A program made the position numbers and the translations under genes. This document shows positions 27,090-36,900 of a DNA stretch of 49,897 nt, in pieces. This stretch comes from Puniceicoccaceae bacterium. GTDB lineage: Bacteria > Verrucomicrobiota > Verrucomicrobiia > Opitutales > Coraliomargaritaceae. Within the stretch, counting starts at the first letter, position 1. Each line of letters starts with the position of its first letter. The notes beneath the pieces were generated by a model, which saw only the letters and a program-made list of their open reading frames with translations, had not been told where the DNA came from and searched no databases. Where the stretch lies: contig PBYS01000100.1 in assembly GCA_002729725.1 (NCBI GenBank), forward strand, positions 1 to 49,897. The letters run 5' to 3'.

Positions 27090-28541
27090 TTAAGGCGCGA
27101 CTTCTGGGGCGGCTTCGTCTGTTGGCGTTGTGGGAGCTGCTTCCGCAGGAGGCTCGTCGTTGATGAGCCCGATATCGCGGCCGACGCGGCCGACGTCGAA
27201 GAAGCTTACGTAGACCACGAAGCCTAAGAGTAGAATCATGAAGGCGCCTTGCACGTTTTCCATCACCTTTTGCGGCAATGGGCGCCCGATGATTTTGGAA
27301 ATGGTGGCGAATAGCATGTGCCCACCATCCAATACGGGGATGGGTAGTAAGTTGAAGATCGCGAGGTTGACGTTGATCAGCGCTAGCATCCATAGCAGGT
27401 CAATGAAGCCGATCTGTGCCATGCGGGTGAGCCCGTGGACGATGCCGACGGGGCCGCTCATGTTTTTCACGTGCACGTCGGAGTTCTTATGCAGTAGCGC
27501 GAAGAGGGTCATCTTCATCGTTTCGGCGAAGCGATAGAGCTGGTCGATGGGATTGTAGTGCACGACCTCAGTCTTGTACTGGAAGTCGTAAGCGAAGCCG
27601 AAACGTGGGCTGTTTTCGCCCTCTTTGATGCGTGGCTGAATCGGTAGTGTGATCTCTTTACCGTCGCGTTCGACGGTGACGTTGATGCTGCGGTCGCCGT
27701 GATTGGCTAGGTAGGTGCTGAGGAAGGCGCCAGAGATGATCTCTTCGCCGTCGAGTTTAATCAAACGGTCCATCGGTTGTAGGCCGGCTTCCATTGCAGG
27801 CATGCCGGGTTCGAGGCGCATCACAATGGGGGCCGAGGTCTCGTCAGTTTCTGGCTCGATGCCGATGTAGCGCATGCGCTCACTGGAGACGAGTTCGGGG
27901 TAGACGGTAAACTCCATGGCTTGGCCATCGCGCAGGATGCCGACTTCGACTTGGCGGCGGCCGTTTTCGCCCGATTCTTTGCCGACGCTGGTGGCGATGG
28001 CATTTTGGAAATACCACCAGTCGGGCACTTGCTTGTCGTCGATGCTGTAAATGCTGTCGCCCTCACGTATGCCGGCCGCATAGGCGGGGCCAGGCACGAT
28101 CTCGCCATCGGCGTTACGGATCTCTTCGGCGACGAAGCCCACGGTGGTGGATTTCACGATCTCACGGCCAACGCCCCATAGTACCAGCGAGAGCACGAGT
28201 GCGAAAATGAGATTAAAGACCGCACCCATCACGGCGACGATCATCTTGTCGGCATAGGAGATCGGGGGCAGGCGGTCGGCGTCTTCTTTTTCACCGCCTT
28301 CGATGCGTCCCATGTCGGCGAGTTGTGGCAAGGACACGTAGCCACCGAGGGGAAGTAGTGAGAGGCGGAAGTCGGTGCCGTTGCGATGCCAGCCGAAGAG
28401 GCGCGGGCCGAAGCCGATTGAAAAGCGGTCGGCGATCAAGCCGCGCTTTTTGGCCGCAATGAAGTGGCCGAGTTCGTGGATGAAAATGGAAAATCCTAGC
28501 GCGAAGAGTGCGAGGGCGATATAAAGAATTGTGGAAAGCAT
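27090..28541 (-). CDS. rseP: RIP metalloprotease RseP-type (site-2 protease, M50)
   Basis: A 483-residue inner-membrane zinc protease that cleaves membrane-embedded substrates such as anti-sigma factors. HELGH is at residues 22-26 in the first membrane helix. The GxxF/PLGG membrane segment (LLPLGGYVSLPQL) follows. Two PDZ-like domains occupy roughly 135-215 and 225-300. The third metal-ligand motif is NLLPIPVLDGGH. It has a Pro/Ala/Glu-rich C-terminal tail (PAEAAPTTPTDEAAPEVAP). It is the last gene of the uppS-cdsA-dxr-rseP cluster and is separated from dxr by 116 bases containing a REP-like inverted repeat. Confidence 0.95.
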   Translation of the reverse strand: MLSTILYIALALFALGFSIFIHELGHFIAAKKRGLIADRFSIGFGPRLFGWHRNGTDFRLSLLPLGGYVSLPQLADMGRIEGGEKEDADRLPPISYADKMIVAVMGAVFNLIFALVLSLVLWGVGREIVKSTTVGFVAEEIRNADGEIVPGPAYAAGIREGDSIYSIDDKQVPDWWYFQNAIATSVGKESGENGRRQVEVGILRDGQAMEFTVYPELVSSERMRYIGIEPETDETSAPIVMRLEPGMPAMEAGLQPMDRLIKLDGEEIISGAFLSTYLANHGDRSINVTVERDGKEITLPIQPRIKEGENSPRFGFAYDFQYKTEVVHYNPIDQLYRFAETMKMTLFALLHKNSDVHVKNMSGPVGIVHGLTRMAQIGFIDLLWMLALINVNLAIFNLLPIPVLDGGHMLFATISKIIGRPLPQKVMENVQGAFMILLLGFVVYVSFFDVGRVGRDIGLINDEPPAEAAPTTPTDEAAPEVAP

Positions 28542-28562
28542 GTTGTGTAATGAACTGGGAGC

Positions 28563-28628
28563 GGCGGCTTTAGCTGCCGGCGACGTATGGCAGACGGCTT
28601 CAATTGGGGGCGAGCAGCTAAAGCCGCC
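28563..28628. repeat. inverted repeat with GGCGGCTTTAGCTGC arms between dxr and rseP
   Basis: Perfect 15-bp arms at 28563-28577 and 28614-28628 with a 36-base spacer. The core GCTTTAGC/GCTAAAGC resembles the right arm of the leader repeat at 2860-2876 (GCTAAAGC). It appears to be a second REP-like family. It lies inside an otherwise conserved gene cluster. Confidence 0.7.
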
Positions 28629-28657
28629 CGTCCTTATTTTGCAATGTGATATAGATT

Positions 28658-29836
28658 TTAGAAGCGAAAGCTCTGAGCGAGGGCCCGGGTTTCGGTGTCG
28701 GTTTGAAAGAGTTGCTCGAGGCTGGGCTGCTGCGGAGCTTGCAGCCGGCTGAGACTATGTTCGATCAGCTTAGGAATTTCAAGGTAGGCGATCTCTTTGG
28801 CCAGAAAGCGTTCGACCGCGACCTCATTGGCGGCATTGAAAATCGCGGGTGCCGCGCCGCCGCTGCGGAGCGCATCGTAGGCGAGTTGCAGGCAGGGGTA
28901 TTTGCTGAAGTCGGGCGCTTTGAAATCGAGTGAGAAGGCCGTGCGGAAATCCGTCGTGGGCTCCACGCCCGGCGCGCGGTCGGGGTAGAGGAGACAGTGT
29001 TGGATGGCGAAGGTCATCGAGGGGGGGCTGAGTTGCGCGAGAATGGAGCCGTCGATAAACTGAACGAAGGAGTGCACCACGCTCTGTGGGTGAATGACCA
29101 CTTCGAGTCGCTCGGGTTCCAAGCCAAATAGCCAGTGTGCTTCGATCAGTTCCAGGCCTTTGTTGGCCATGGTGGCGGAGTCGACTGTGATCTTGGGGCC
29201 CATCGACCAGTTGGGGTGCTGGGTCGCCATCTCAGGAGTGACTTGGCTCAGCTCATGGCTGGGGGTGTCGCGGAATTGTCCACCTGAGGCAGTCAGAATC
29301 AGCTTGTCGAGTTGATTGGCCGGGTGCCCTTGCAGGCATTGAAAGATGGCGTTGTGCTCGCTGTCGGTGGGGAGTAGTCGTACGCCCTTGCGCTTGGCCG
29401 CTTCGATTACATGCGCGCCACCGAGCACCAATAGTTCTTTATTGGCCAGGGCGATGTCTTTGCCGGCTTCAATTGCGGCGAGCGCTGGGCGCAGGCCCGC
29501 GGCGCCGACCACCGCGACCAGTACAATGTCGGCTTCAGGTAGGGTGGCGAGTTCCGCGAGTGCCTCGCTGCCGCAGTTGACTGTGGTGCTGCTGGGAAAG
29601 TCGCCACTTTGCTGGGCCAGGTGGTAGGCCTTTTCATCCTGCAACATCGCCTGTGGCACCGCAAATTCGTGGCAGATCTGGGCGAGTTCGGCATGCCGAC
29701 TGTGCGCCGCCACACCCACTAGTTCGAGTCGATCTTTATGCTCGCGCAGTACGCGCAGGGTACTGCTTCCGATCGAACCGGTGGCTCCGAGCAGAATGAT
29801 TCTTTTGCGTGGGCGCATGTGACTTTCGGCTGGCAT
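28658..29836 (-). CDS. dxr: 1-deoxy-D-xylulose 5-phosphate reductoisomerase
   Basis: A 392-residue NADPH-dependent enzyme of the MEP isoprenoid pathway, forming 2-C-methyl-D-erythritol 4-phosphate. The nucleotide loop GATGSIGSSTLRVL is near residue 16. Catalytic and metal motifs are LLPTDSEHNAIFQ, ASGGQFRD and MGPKITVDSATMANKGLELIE. The ATG at 29836 follows directly on the cdsA stop. A second ATG at 29818 (MRPRKRI) is equally possible and closer to the usual family start. Its product feeds the undecaprenyl phosphate made by UppS upstream. Confidence 0.96.
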   Translation of the reverse strand: MPAESHMRPRKRIILLGATGSIGSSTLRVLREHKDRLELVGVAAHSRHAELAQICHEFAVPQAMLQDEKAYHLAQQSGDFPSSTTVNCGSEALAELATLPEADIVLVAVVGAAGLRPALAAIEAGKDIALANKELLVLGGAHVIEAAKRKGVRLLPTDSEHNAIFQCLQGHPANQLDKLILTASGGQFRDTPSHELSQVTPEMATQHPNWSMGPKITVDSATMANKGLELIEAHWLFGLEPERLEVVIHPQSVVHSFVQFIDGSILAQLSPPSMTFAIQHCLLYPDRAPGVEPTTDFRTAFSLDFKAPDFSKYPCLQLAYDALRSGGAAPAIFNAANEVAVERFLAKEIAYLEIPKLIEHSLSRLQAPQQPSLEQLFQTDTETRALAQSFRF

Positions 29837-30667
29837 CTAAAAAAGTGTGTATTTGAAGAACAGGTAGCTCAGCGGTGCGGTGAGTATGAGACTGTCGGTC
29901 AAGTCGAAGATTCCCCCGATGCCAGGGATGATTTTGCCCGAGTCTTTGACGTCGGCCTGGCGTTTGAAGGCCGACTCCACTAAGTCGGATGCGATGGAGG
30001 CAATGCCAATAGGGATGGCGATCAATGCACATAGCCACCAAGTAAAGCCGGCCGGGGCGAGTGAGTGGAATACAGCGGTCAGGATGATGCCGATCAGCAT
30101 CGAGAAGGCGATGCCGCCCGCAGCGCCTTCGTAGGTCTTTTTCGGGCTGATGACGGAGAGTGGAGTTTTTCCGAGTTTCATGCCGACGAGTAGGCCGCCC
30201 ACATCGGAGCATTTGGCTACAGCCACGGTCCATACTGCGAGAAACATTCCTGTCGCTGCGCTCTCGCCGTTGATTTCGGCCAGCTTGACGATTTTAATCA
30301 AGAAGTGGAGCAAGTAGGGCACGTAGAGCAGTCCGAAAAGTGTCGGCATAAAGCTGCGCAGGCGGCCAGCTTGTAGGTCGAGGCGAATGATCGCCAGCGT
30401 GAGCACGACGAAGCTGAGCACAAAGAGGTCGTTGCCCGAATCGATCCCGCCGATGTAATAGGAACCGACGGTAATGACAGCGCCCGCCGCGATGCCGACT
30501 TTGATCATCGGCTTGAGGCCCATTTTTTCGAAGAGCTGGTAGAGCTCTAACTGTGTGAGGGCGGCCAAGATGGCGACTAGGAAGACACCTGCATGTACTC
30601 CAAATAGCCAAAGCGAGATGGCGAGAATGGACCAGAGTGCGGCGAAGCTAAAGATTCGTTGCTGCAT
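29837..30667 (-). CDS. cdsA: phosphatidate cytidylyltransferase
   Basis: A 276-residue multi-pass inner-membrane enzyme that makes CDP-diacylglycerol from phosphatidate and CTP. The C-terminal half shows SPKKTYEGAAGG, SDLVESAFKRQADVKDSGK and GGIFDLTDSL. The family signature normally reads PxHGGxxDR(x)D; here the His is Ile (PGIGGIFD) and the Arg is Leu, while the metal-binding Asp residues are kept. Many hydrophobic helices fill the rest. It lies between uppS and dxr, its usual neighbours, and ends immediately before the dxr ATG, suggesting coupled translation. Confidence 0.93.
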   Translation of the reverse strand: MQQRIFSFAALWSILAISLWLFGVHAGVFLVAILAALTQLELYQLFEKMGLKPMIKVGIAAGAVITVGSYYIGGIDSGNDLFVLSFVVLTLAIIRLDLQAGRLRSFMPTLFGLLYVPYLLHFLIKIVKLAEINGESAATGMFLAVWTVAVAKCSDVGGLLVGMKLGKTPLSVISPKKTYEGAAGGIAFSMLIGIILTAVFHSLAPAGFTWWLCALIAIPIGIASIASDLVESAFKRQADVKDSGKIIPGIGGIFDLTDSLILTAPLSYLFFKYTLF

Positions 30668-30689
30668 AGAGGGGTGGGTTGGGGGCTAG

Positions 30690-31415
<726 letters not shown>

Positions 31416-31670
31416 GCGTCTTGGTCAGTCTTATATACGAGAGGGCGTGTCACGGTCGCGGGCATTTGGCTGCGAATCGTGGCAATTCTTCCCGATAAAA
31501 GCAATTGAGTGAAGCGGCGCAAGGGTAGAGCGTGCTCGATTTTGGGACTTTTGATCAGCTGTTGATCGAAATTTCTTTTTGCATACGCTCGCTGCTCGGG
31601 TGCCCGTCATCGAAAAGCTTTGCTCTCAATTCTTGCCAATCGGCCAAGGCTTGCTCTTTCTATTTTGCTT
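31416..31670. other. divergent intergenic region between uppS and the small FmdB-like gene
   Basis: 255 bases with no supported gene. Both flanking transcripts should start here. No promoter could be placed confidently. Confidence 0.4.
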
Positions 31671-31889
31671 ATGGCAACTTATATCTACGAAACGATTCCG
31701 GCTAAAGAGGGTGAGGCACCCATTCAATTTGAGCTGCAGCAGTCGATGAAAGACGCGCCATTGACTGCACATCCAGAAACTGGCGTGCCTGTGCGTCGTC
31801 TGATTTCAGGCGGTTTGGGCTTTACCGGCAGCGCAAAGCCCGAGTCTAGCGCTGGGAGTTGCTGCAGCGGTAGCTGTGGCTGCCATTGA
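31671..31889 (+). CDS. small FmdB-like protein lacking the zinc-ribbon cysteines
   Basis: A 72-residue protein starting MATYIYETIP. Its layout matches the FmdB/CxxC zinc-ribbon family: a first strand like MPTYEY, then FELQQSMKDAPLT, then VRRLISGGLGF. The four knuckle cysteines of the family are missing (for example AHPETGVP where CPECGG is usual). The C-terminus instead ends in a cysteine cluster (SSAGSCCSGSCGCH), suggesting a displaced metal site. An upstream TTG (31620) would add an unlikely leader, so the ATG is used, though it has no visible ribosome-binding site. It converges with cysH, with only 7 bases between. Function is unknown. Confidence 0.7.
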   Translation: MATYIYETIPAKEGEAPIQFELQQSMKDAPLTAHPETGVPVRRLISGGLGFTGSAKPESSAGSCCSGSCGCH

Positions 31890-31896
31890 TGTCTTC

Positions 31897-32622
31897 TTAG
31901 ATCTGGAAGTCGCTGCCGCCGGTCACTTCGTGTAGGCCACATTCGCGCTTGAGACCGCCGAAGCGGGTCTCCTCTTCAGTCATGCCCGCGCCGAGCTTTT
32001 TGGTGCTGTGCCAATCGCCAACGGATACATAGCCTTGGTCCCAGAGTGGGTGGTAGGGCAGCCCGTTTTCTGTCAGATATTGATACACATCGCGGTCGTT
32101 CCAGTCGATGATCGGGTAGATCTTGGTGGTTTTGTTTTGGCTTTCGACGACTTTCCGTTCGCTGCGTGAGCTGGACTGTGTGCGCCGCAGCCCTGAGAGC
32201 CAAGCGGTGGCACCGAGTTCTTTAACCGCTCGATTCATTGGCTCGACTTTATTGATCAAATTATAGCGCTCCAGCCCTTCCAAGCCTTGCTCCCAAAGCT
32301 TGCCGTGGAGTGCTTCTTGCTGCGCTGCGGTCTGGCGAGGGATGTACGTCTTGAGGTTGAGCTTTAAACGCTCGGTCAATTCCGCTGCAAAAGTATAGGT
32401 GGCTGGGAATAAGTAGCCGGTATCCACAAAAATTACAGGAATGTTGGGAATCAGCGTGGTCACTAGATGAAGCATCACAGCACTCTGCACCCCAAAACTA
32501 GTGGTGAGCACTAGTTGCTCACCATAGGTTTCATGCGCCCAACGCACGCGCTCGGTCGCGGAGGCGATCTCCAGGTCCAGGGCTTCGGTGTTGGTTTTGG
32601 TTGCGATTTCTGTCTGACTCAT
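31897..32622 (-). CDS. cysH: phosphoadenylyl-sulfate reductase (thioredoxin-type)
   Basis: A 241-residue assimilatory enzyme reducing PAPS to sulfite. Motifs: [14 protein letters not shown] (nucleotide loop), [43 protein letters not shown] and the C-terminal catalytic cysteine in RECGLHE (Cys about 228). The CC...CxxC cysteines of the iron-sulfur APS reductases are absent, so PAPS is the expected substrate. The rest of a sulfate-assimilation operon is not adjacent. The ATG at 32622 is 44 bases downstream of the preceding minus-strand gene. Confidence 0.94.
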   Translation of the reverse strand: MSQTEIATKTNTEALDLEIASATERVRWAHETYGEQLVLTTSFGVQSAVMLHLVTTLIPNIPVIFVDTGYLFPATYTFAAELTERLKLNLKTYIPRQTAAQQEALHGKLWEQGLEGLERYNLINKVEPMNRAVKELGATAWLSGLRRTQSSSRSERKVVESQNKTTKIYPIIDWNDRDVYQYLTENGLPYHPLWDQGYVSVGDWHSTKKLGAGMTEEETRFGGLKRECGLHEVTGGSDFQI

Positions 32623-32666
32623 GTTGTTTATCTTTAGTTGTTGAGTCAGAAAGTCAAGAAAGCCGT

Positions 32667-33806
32667 CTAGAAAAATCCAAAACTTTGTCCGTCGAGTCGT
32701 TTTGGATAGTGGTCGCGATTGATTTGCTCGCGATCGCTGCGCGAGAAGTCTTTGAGCTTAAACACGGGCAAGACCGGGCGCCCTTCGCTGGTTTTTTCGT
32801 ATTCGACGCCTTTTTCTTCGATAAATAAGTAGCAGCCAAATTCGCCACCTGGGATTTCGCCGATTAGCACAGTCAGCTCCGTCGGCTCGTTCGCTGCGAG
32901 TGTGAACCAGTCGCCCACAGTGAGTTTAGGTAAATACTGGGATGCCGGCGGGCCTGAGAAGCTCGGCTCTGTGTCGGCTTTCCATTTACCGGGGTTGGAC
33001 TCGGTGAAGCCCGCGGATAGCACGGTCCGGCCCTTGACGCCGACGATTAAAATATCGTCGGCCGTGCCGACAAAGCGGAAGCGGCCTCCTCGTTCAGAGC
33101 GAAATTGCCCCTGATAGACGGCTACCCACTGGCTGGGCTCCACCAGTGTCTCGACTCCGAATGCGCGCGGAGCCTCGTCGGCACTGATTATGGGAATGTA
33201 GAAATGGGTGGCGTAGAGTTTTTGCGGCGCGTTAAAGAATTTGCGAAATTCCCGTAGCTGATAATTGCGCAGAAAATCTTTGCCTGCTTCCATCCAGCCT
33301 TCTTGGGGGGCCTTTTCGCGATACCGGTCTTGTTTGAAGTCGATAAAAGTGCCCTCCAAAGCCCCGGCCAGTGGCGAGGTATTGCCAAAGAGCGTTGCAA
33401 AACCACCGCTAGCGCCGGTGCCGCCACCGATGCCTCCGATCCCGCTGGCACTGCCGCGCGCTTTGATGGCTGTTTGATCGGTACTGGGCTTGGGCACATC
33501 GATCTTAGGCAAATTCAAATCGGAGGGTTGGTCCACCGCGATCGGTATCTGCGTCGAGAGCGCGGTCGAGCGCTGGGAGCGCATCGTCTTCATCTGATAT
33601 TCGCGTTGTTGCGGCTCAATCGCAGCCGGCGGGGCCACGACTTCCATTTCGGTTTCATCTTCGGTCAGGATGCTGAAAATTTTCCAACTGCCGAGCACTA
33701 GGCCGACTAGTAGGTGCAACACTAGGCTGCCGATGAGAATTAAAAGCAGGGGCCGGCGGATGAGTCGCTGCATGCGAGTGGGGGGCTGTGGGGCTGAGTC
33801 GCTCAT
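32667..33806 (-). CDS. membrane-anchored protein with TonB-like N-terminus and PA14-like domain
   Basis: A 379-residue protein not assignable to a named family. A short basic cytoplasmic N-terminus is followed by one membrane helix (about 19-39). That helix contains SLVLH (Ser27, His31), the SxxxH pattern of the TonB helix that engages ExbB/ExbD. A Pro-rich stretch (about 50-115) and a Gly-rich linker ([14 protein letters not shown]) follow. The C-terminal 240 residues look PA14-like: [46 protein letters not shown] and [20 protein letters not shown]. No TonB C-terminal domain is seen. It is divergent from the amylase-TPR-ExbBDD operon. An energy-coupling role with that ExbBD is inference; it could also be a simple membrane-anchored ligand-binding protein. 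Confidence 0.75.
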   Translation of the reverse strand: MSDSAPQPPTRMQRLIRRPLLLILIGSLVLHLLVGLVLGSWKIFSILTEDETEMEVVAPPAAIEPQQREYQMKTMRSQRSTALSTQIPIAVDQPSDLNLPKIDVPKPSTDQTAIKARGSASGIGGIGGGTGASGGFATLFGNTSPLAGALEGTFIDFKQDRYREKAPQEGWMEAGKDFLRNYQLREFRKFFNAPQKLYATHFYIPIISADEAPRAFGVETLVEPSQWVAVYQGQFRSERGGRFRFVGTADDILIVGVKGRTVLSAGFTESNPGKWKADTEPSFSGPPASQYLPKLTVGDWFTLAANEPTELTVLIGEIPGGEFGCYLFIEEKGVEYEKTSEGRPVLPVFKLKDFSRSDREQINRDHYPKRLDGQSFGFF

Positions 33807-33956
33807 GGAGTGCCGTCAAGCTAGGCCAGCTTAGATGCCCGGCAAACAACCTATTTGTTCAACTGTCAAATTGGCCATGTTTAGATATTGGCCCGTTTTC
33901 GCTGTCATGGTGGGGGCACGTTTCCCCGTAGCCCTTCCCTGTTTTTACTGAGTCCC
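33807..33956. promoter_or_regulatory. divergent region between the PA14-like gene and the amylase operon
   Basis: 150 bases with no gene. Since the flanking genes diverge, promoters for both should lie here. A shared regulator would fit the proposed functional link, but no operator was identified. Confidence 0.35.
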
Positions 33957-36900
33957 ATGTCTTCCTTACGCCTCTTCTTTCTTTGTCTCTGCTCGCTTTC
34001 TGCCTTATCGGGGCGCTCGCTCGATCTGACGCTTCCTGACTTGGATCTTTCGGCCGCAGCTGGTGGCTCTGCGTGGATCGCTTTGGATGTCGGGGCCGGA
34101 CCAGGCTCGACTGTGATTCAAGTCGATGCGGAGCGTCGTGCCTTTCTCGCCTTTCAGGCAGACCTTGTCTTACATCTGGATCAGACGGGGCTGCAGAAGG
34201 CGTTTCAATATACAGATTACCAATGGCAATCCGTCGCGCTCGATGACATGCGTCTTTCATTCAGTGGCGAACAGGCGACACTGCTCTCATTGCCCGTATC
34301 TCGTGAGATCGACCGTGTGCGGGCGGTGCAGTGGTTTCGTGTCGCGGATTCGGGCACAATTGCCCCGGATGAAAATTATATGACTCGCCGCCCGCAGGAA
34401 GTGTATTTGCCAACCTACTACGTGCCTGATGACTCCGGTGCGCTGCAGCGTCGCGGGCGCTATGGTGAGCTTGATGCGCGGCCCGTCATTTATCAAATGT
34501 TACCACGACTCTTTGGTAACGAGAATGAGACGCGCAAACTGAACGGAACGCTTACTGAAAATGGCAGCGGCAAATTCAGCGATTTAAGCGAGTCCGTTTT
34601 GGCGGGCTTGCGGTCGGATGGATTTAGCCACATTTGGTTGACGGGTTTACTGCAGCAGGCCACTTCCACTGATTACAGTCAAGTGGGGCAAGCTGCTGAC
34701 GACCCCGATCTGCTGAAAGGCATCGCCGGTAGTCCATACGCGATACGCGATTACTTTGATGTTTCACCCGACTATGCCGACGTGCCCGCGAACAGACTGC
34801 AAGAGTTCAAAGCACTAACGGCTCGTATGCATGCCGCCGGTCTTAAGGTGGTGATCGACTTTGTGCCGAATCATGTCGCTCGTAGTTATGCATCGGACAT
34901 TCGCCCAGATTTAGCTTTTGGCCTCAACGATCGCAAAGATGTCTACTTCGATGCTGATAATAATTTTTACTATCTGACGCCTGAAGTCGCCGAAGGTCAG
35001 GCGCCGCTACGTTTGCCTACGGTCGATCCGCACACCGGGCAAATTATTAATGAAACGGCACGGCTGGTTGGGCACGCGGATGGCTATTTTGCGCCTGAGA
35101 AAGTGCATGGGCGAGTCACCGGGAATAACGTCGTCTCTTGGAGACCTTCAAATGGAGATTGGTATGAAACAATTAAACTTAATTACGGCTTTGATTTCTT
35201 GAATCGCGACGCGCCTCCGCAGTATCCCACTGCTATCAGCCCACGCGCTCGCATTCCCGACACTTGGCAAAAGATGGATGCCATTATCGCCTATTGGCAG
35301 GAGCTCGGGGTCGACGGCTTTCGCGCAGACATGGCGCACATGGTGCCGCCTGAGTTTTGGAAGTGGATGATTCATCGCGCCCGTGAGCGTCAGCCAGGTG
35401 TGCTGTTCTTTGCCGAGGCCTATGATAATGATCCAGCCAAGGTGCTCGGCCATGATCCTGCTATATCGCAGGACGATAGTGTGATGTTGGCTTTACTGGA
35501 TGCAGGATTTAACGCTGTGTATGACGATCCTGGGTACGATACTTTAGAGCATCTATATGCTGGCAAGTCCTGGGCCAATGACCTGCAATCCGTTGAGGGG
35601 AGCCTGGGTGCCTTTTTCTTTGATTGTGCCGTGCGCTATGCGGAGAACCACGACGAAATACGGCTCGCCCATCCCGATACTTGGGGCGGGCAGGGCATGC
35701 AGGTCGGGCGCCCTGTTACGGCGACACTTTTCGGGCTCTCGAGCGGTCCAGTAATGCTCTATCATGGGCAGGAAGTCGGCGAGCCTGGGCTCGGGCGTGA
35801 GGGCTTTGGTGGGGATGATCAACGATCGACTATCTTTGATTACTGGTCGCTGCCTGAGCTTAATAAATGGTGGGCTGACGGTGCGGCTGATGGTGCAATG
35901 CTTTCGCCGGAGCAACGCGAGCTGCGCGCATGGTATGTGCGATTGTTGAAACTGCAATCAGAGCCTGCCTTTACCCGTGGTAATACTATCCTGCTCAATC
36001 AGGCCAATCGCGATAATCCTTTCTACGGAAAGGTGGCAGATGTGGGGGCGTCCGGACATTGGTTCTTCGCTTATCTGCGTAGCGATCCAGAGAGCCAGTC
36101 GAAATATTTGATCACATCCAATTTTCATGCGAGCGCTACTATGCGCCACTTGCGCGTGCGCTTGCCAGCGGCAGCGCTGGATGCGCTCGGGCTCAGTGCC
36201 GAGGATCGCGGCTGGTTGCTGCTGCGTGACCGTCTCTCGGAGGGCGATGGTCAGCTGCGTGCGGCTCGTATCGCCGACGTTGTGCGCGAGGGTATATATA
36301 TCGATCGCCTGGCAGCTCAGTCCTCGGCTTACTGGAGTATTGAAAAAATAGATACTCTTCCAGCTGGCGCGATCATCAGTCCAAGTCCGGATGCCGGCAA
36401 TGCCTTTCTGGGGGCTCCCACGCTGGTTCGCGCCCGTGCCGGGGAGACGGTGCGCCTTGATTTACGTCGTTTTGGTAACCCGGGCGACTCACATGTTTTT
36501 CAAGTTGATTCTAGCGATGTCGTGCAGGCCGAGCTCGATGCATTGAACCATGTGCTGCATTTGAAGATCGCAGATGCTGCGCGTGGCTTGCAGCTGTTGC
36601 CGTTTTCGCTAGAACCTCTCACTGCTGGGGCGGACCGCATTGTGAGTTCGCTTCCCATTGCGGTCGAAGCGATCACGACGCAGACTTTTCGATTGGGAGG
36701 TTTTGAGCAGGCGCAATCCGTTTCCTTAGTCGGTGGGTTTAATGACTGGAATGAAGCCACACATCAGCTGGAGCGTGTCGATGGTGGCTGGGAATTGTCC
36801 ACCCAGTTTCAGCCCGGTCGTTATTTATACAAATATGTGATCGATGGCGCGTGGCAGCCAGACCCAGCGCACGCAGAGCGTGAAGCGGATGGCTTCGGTG

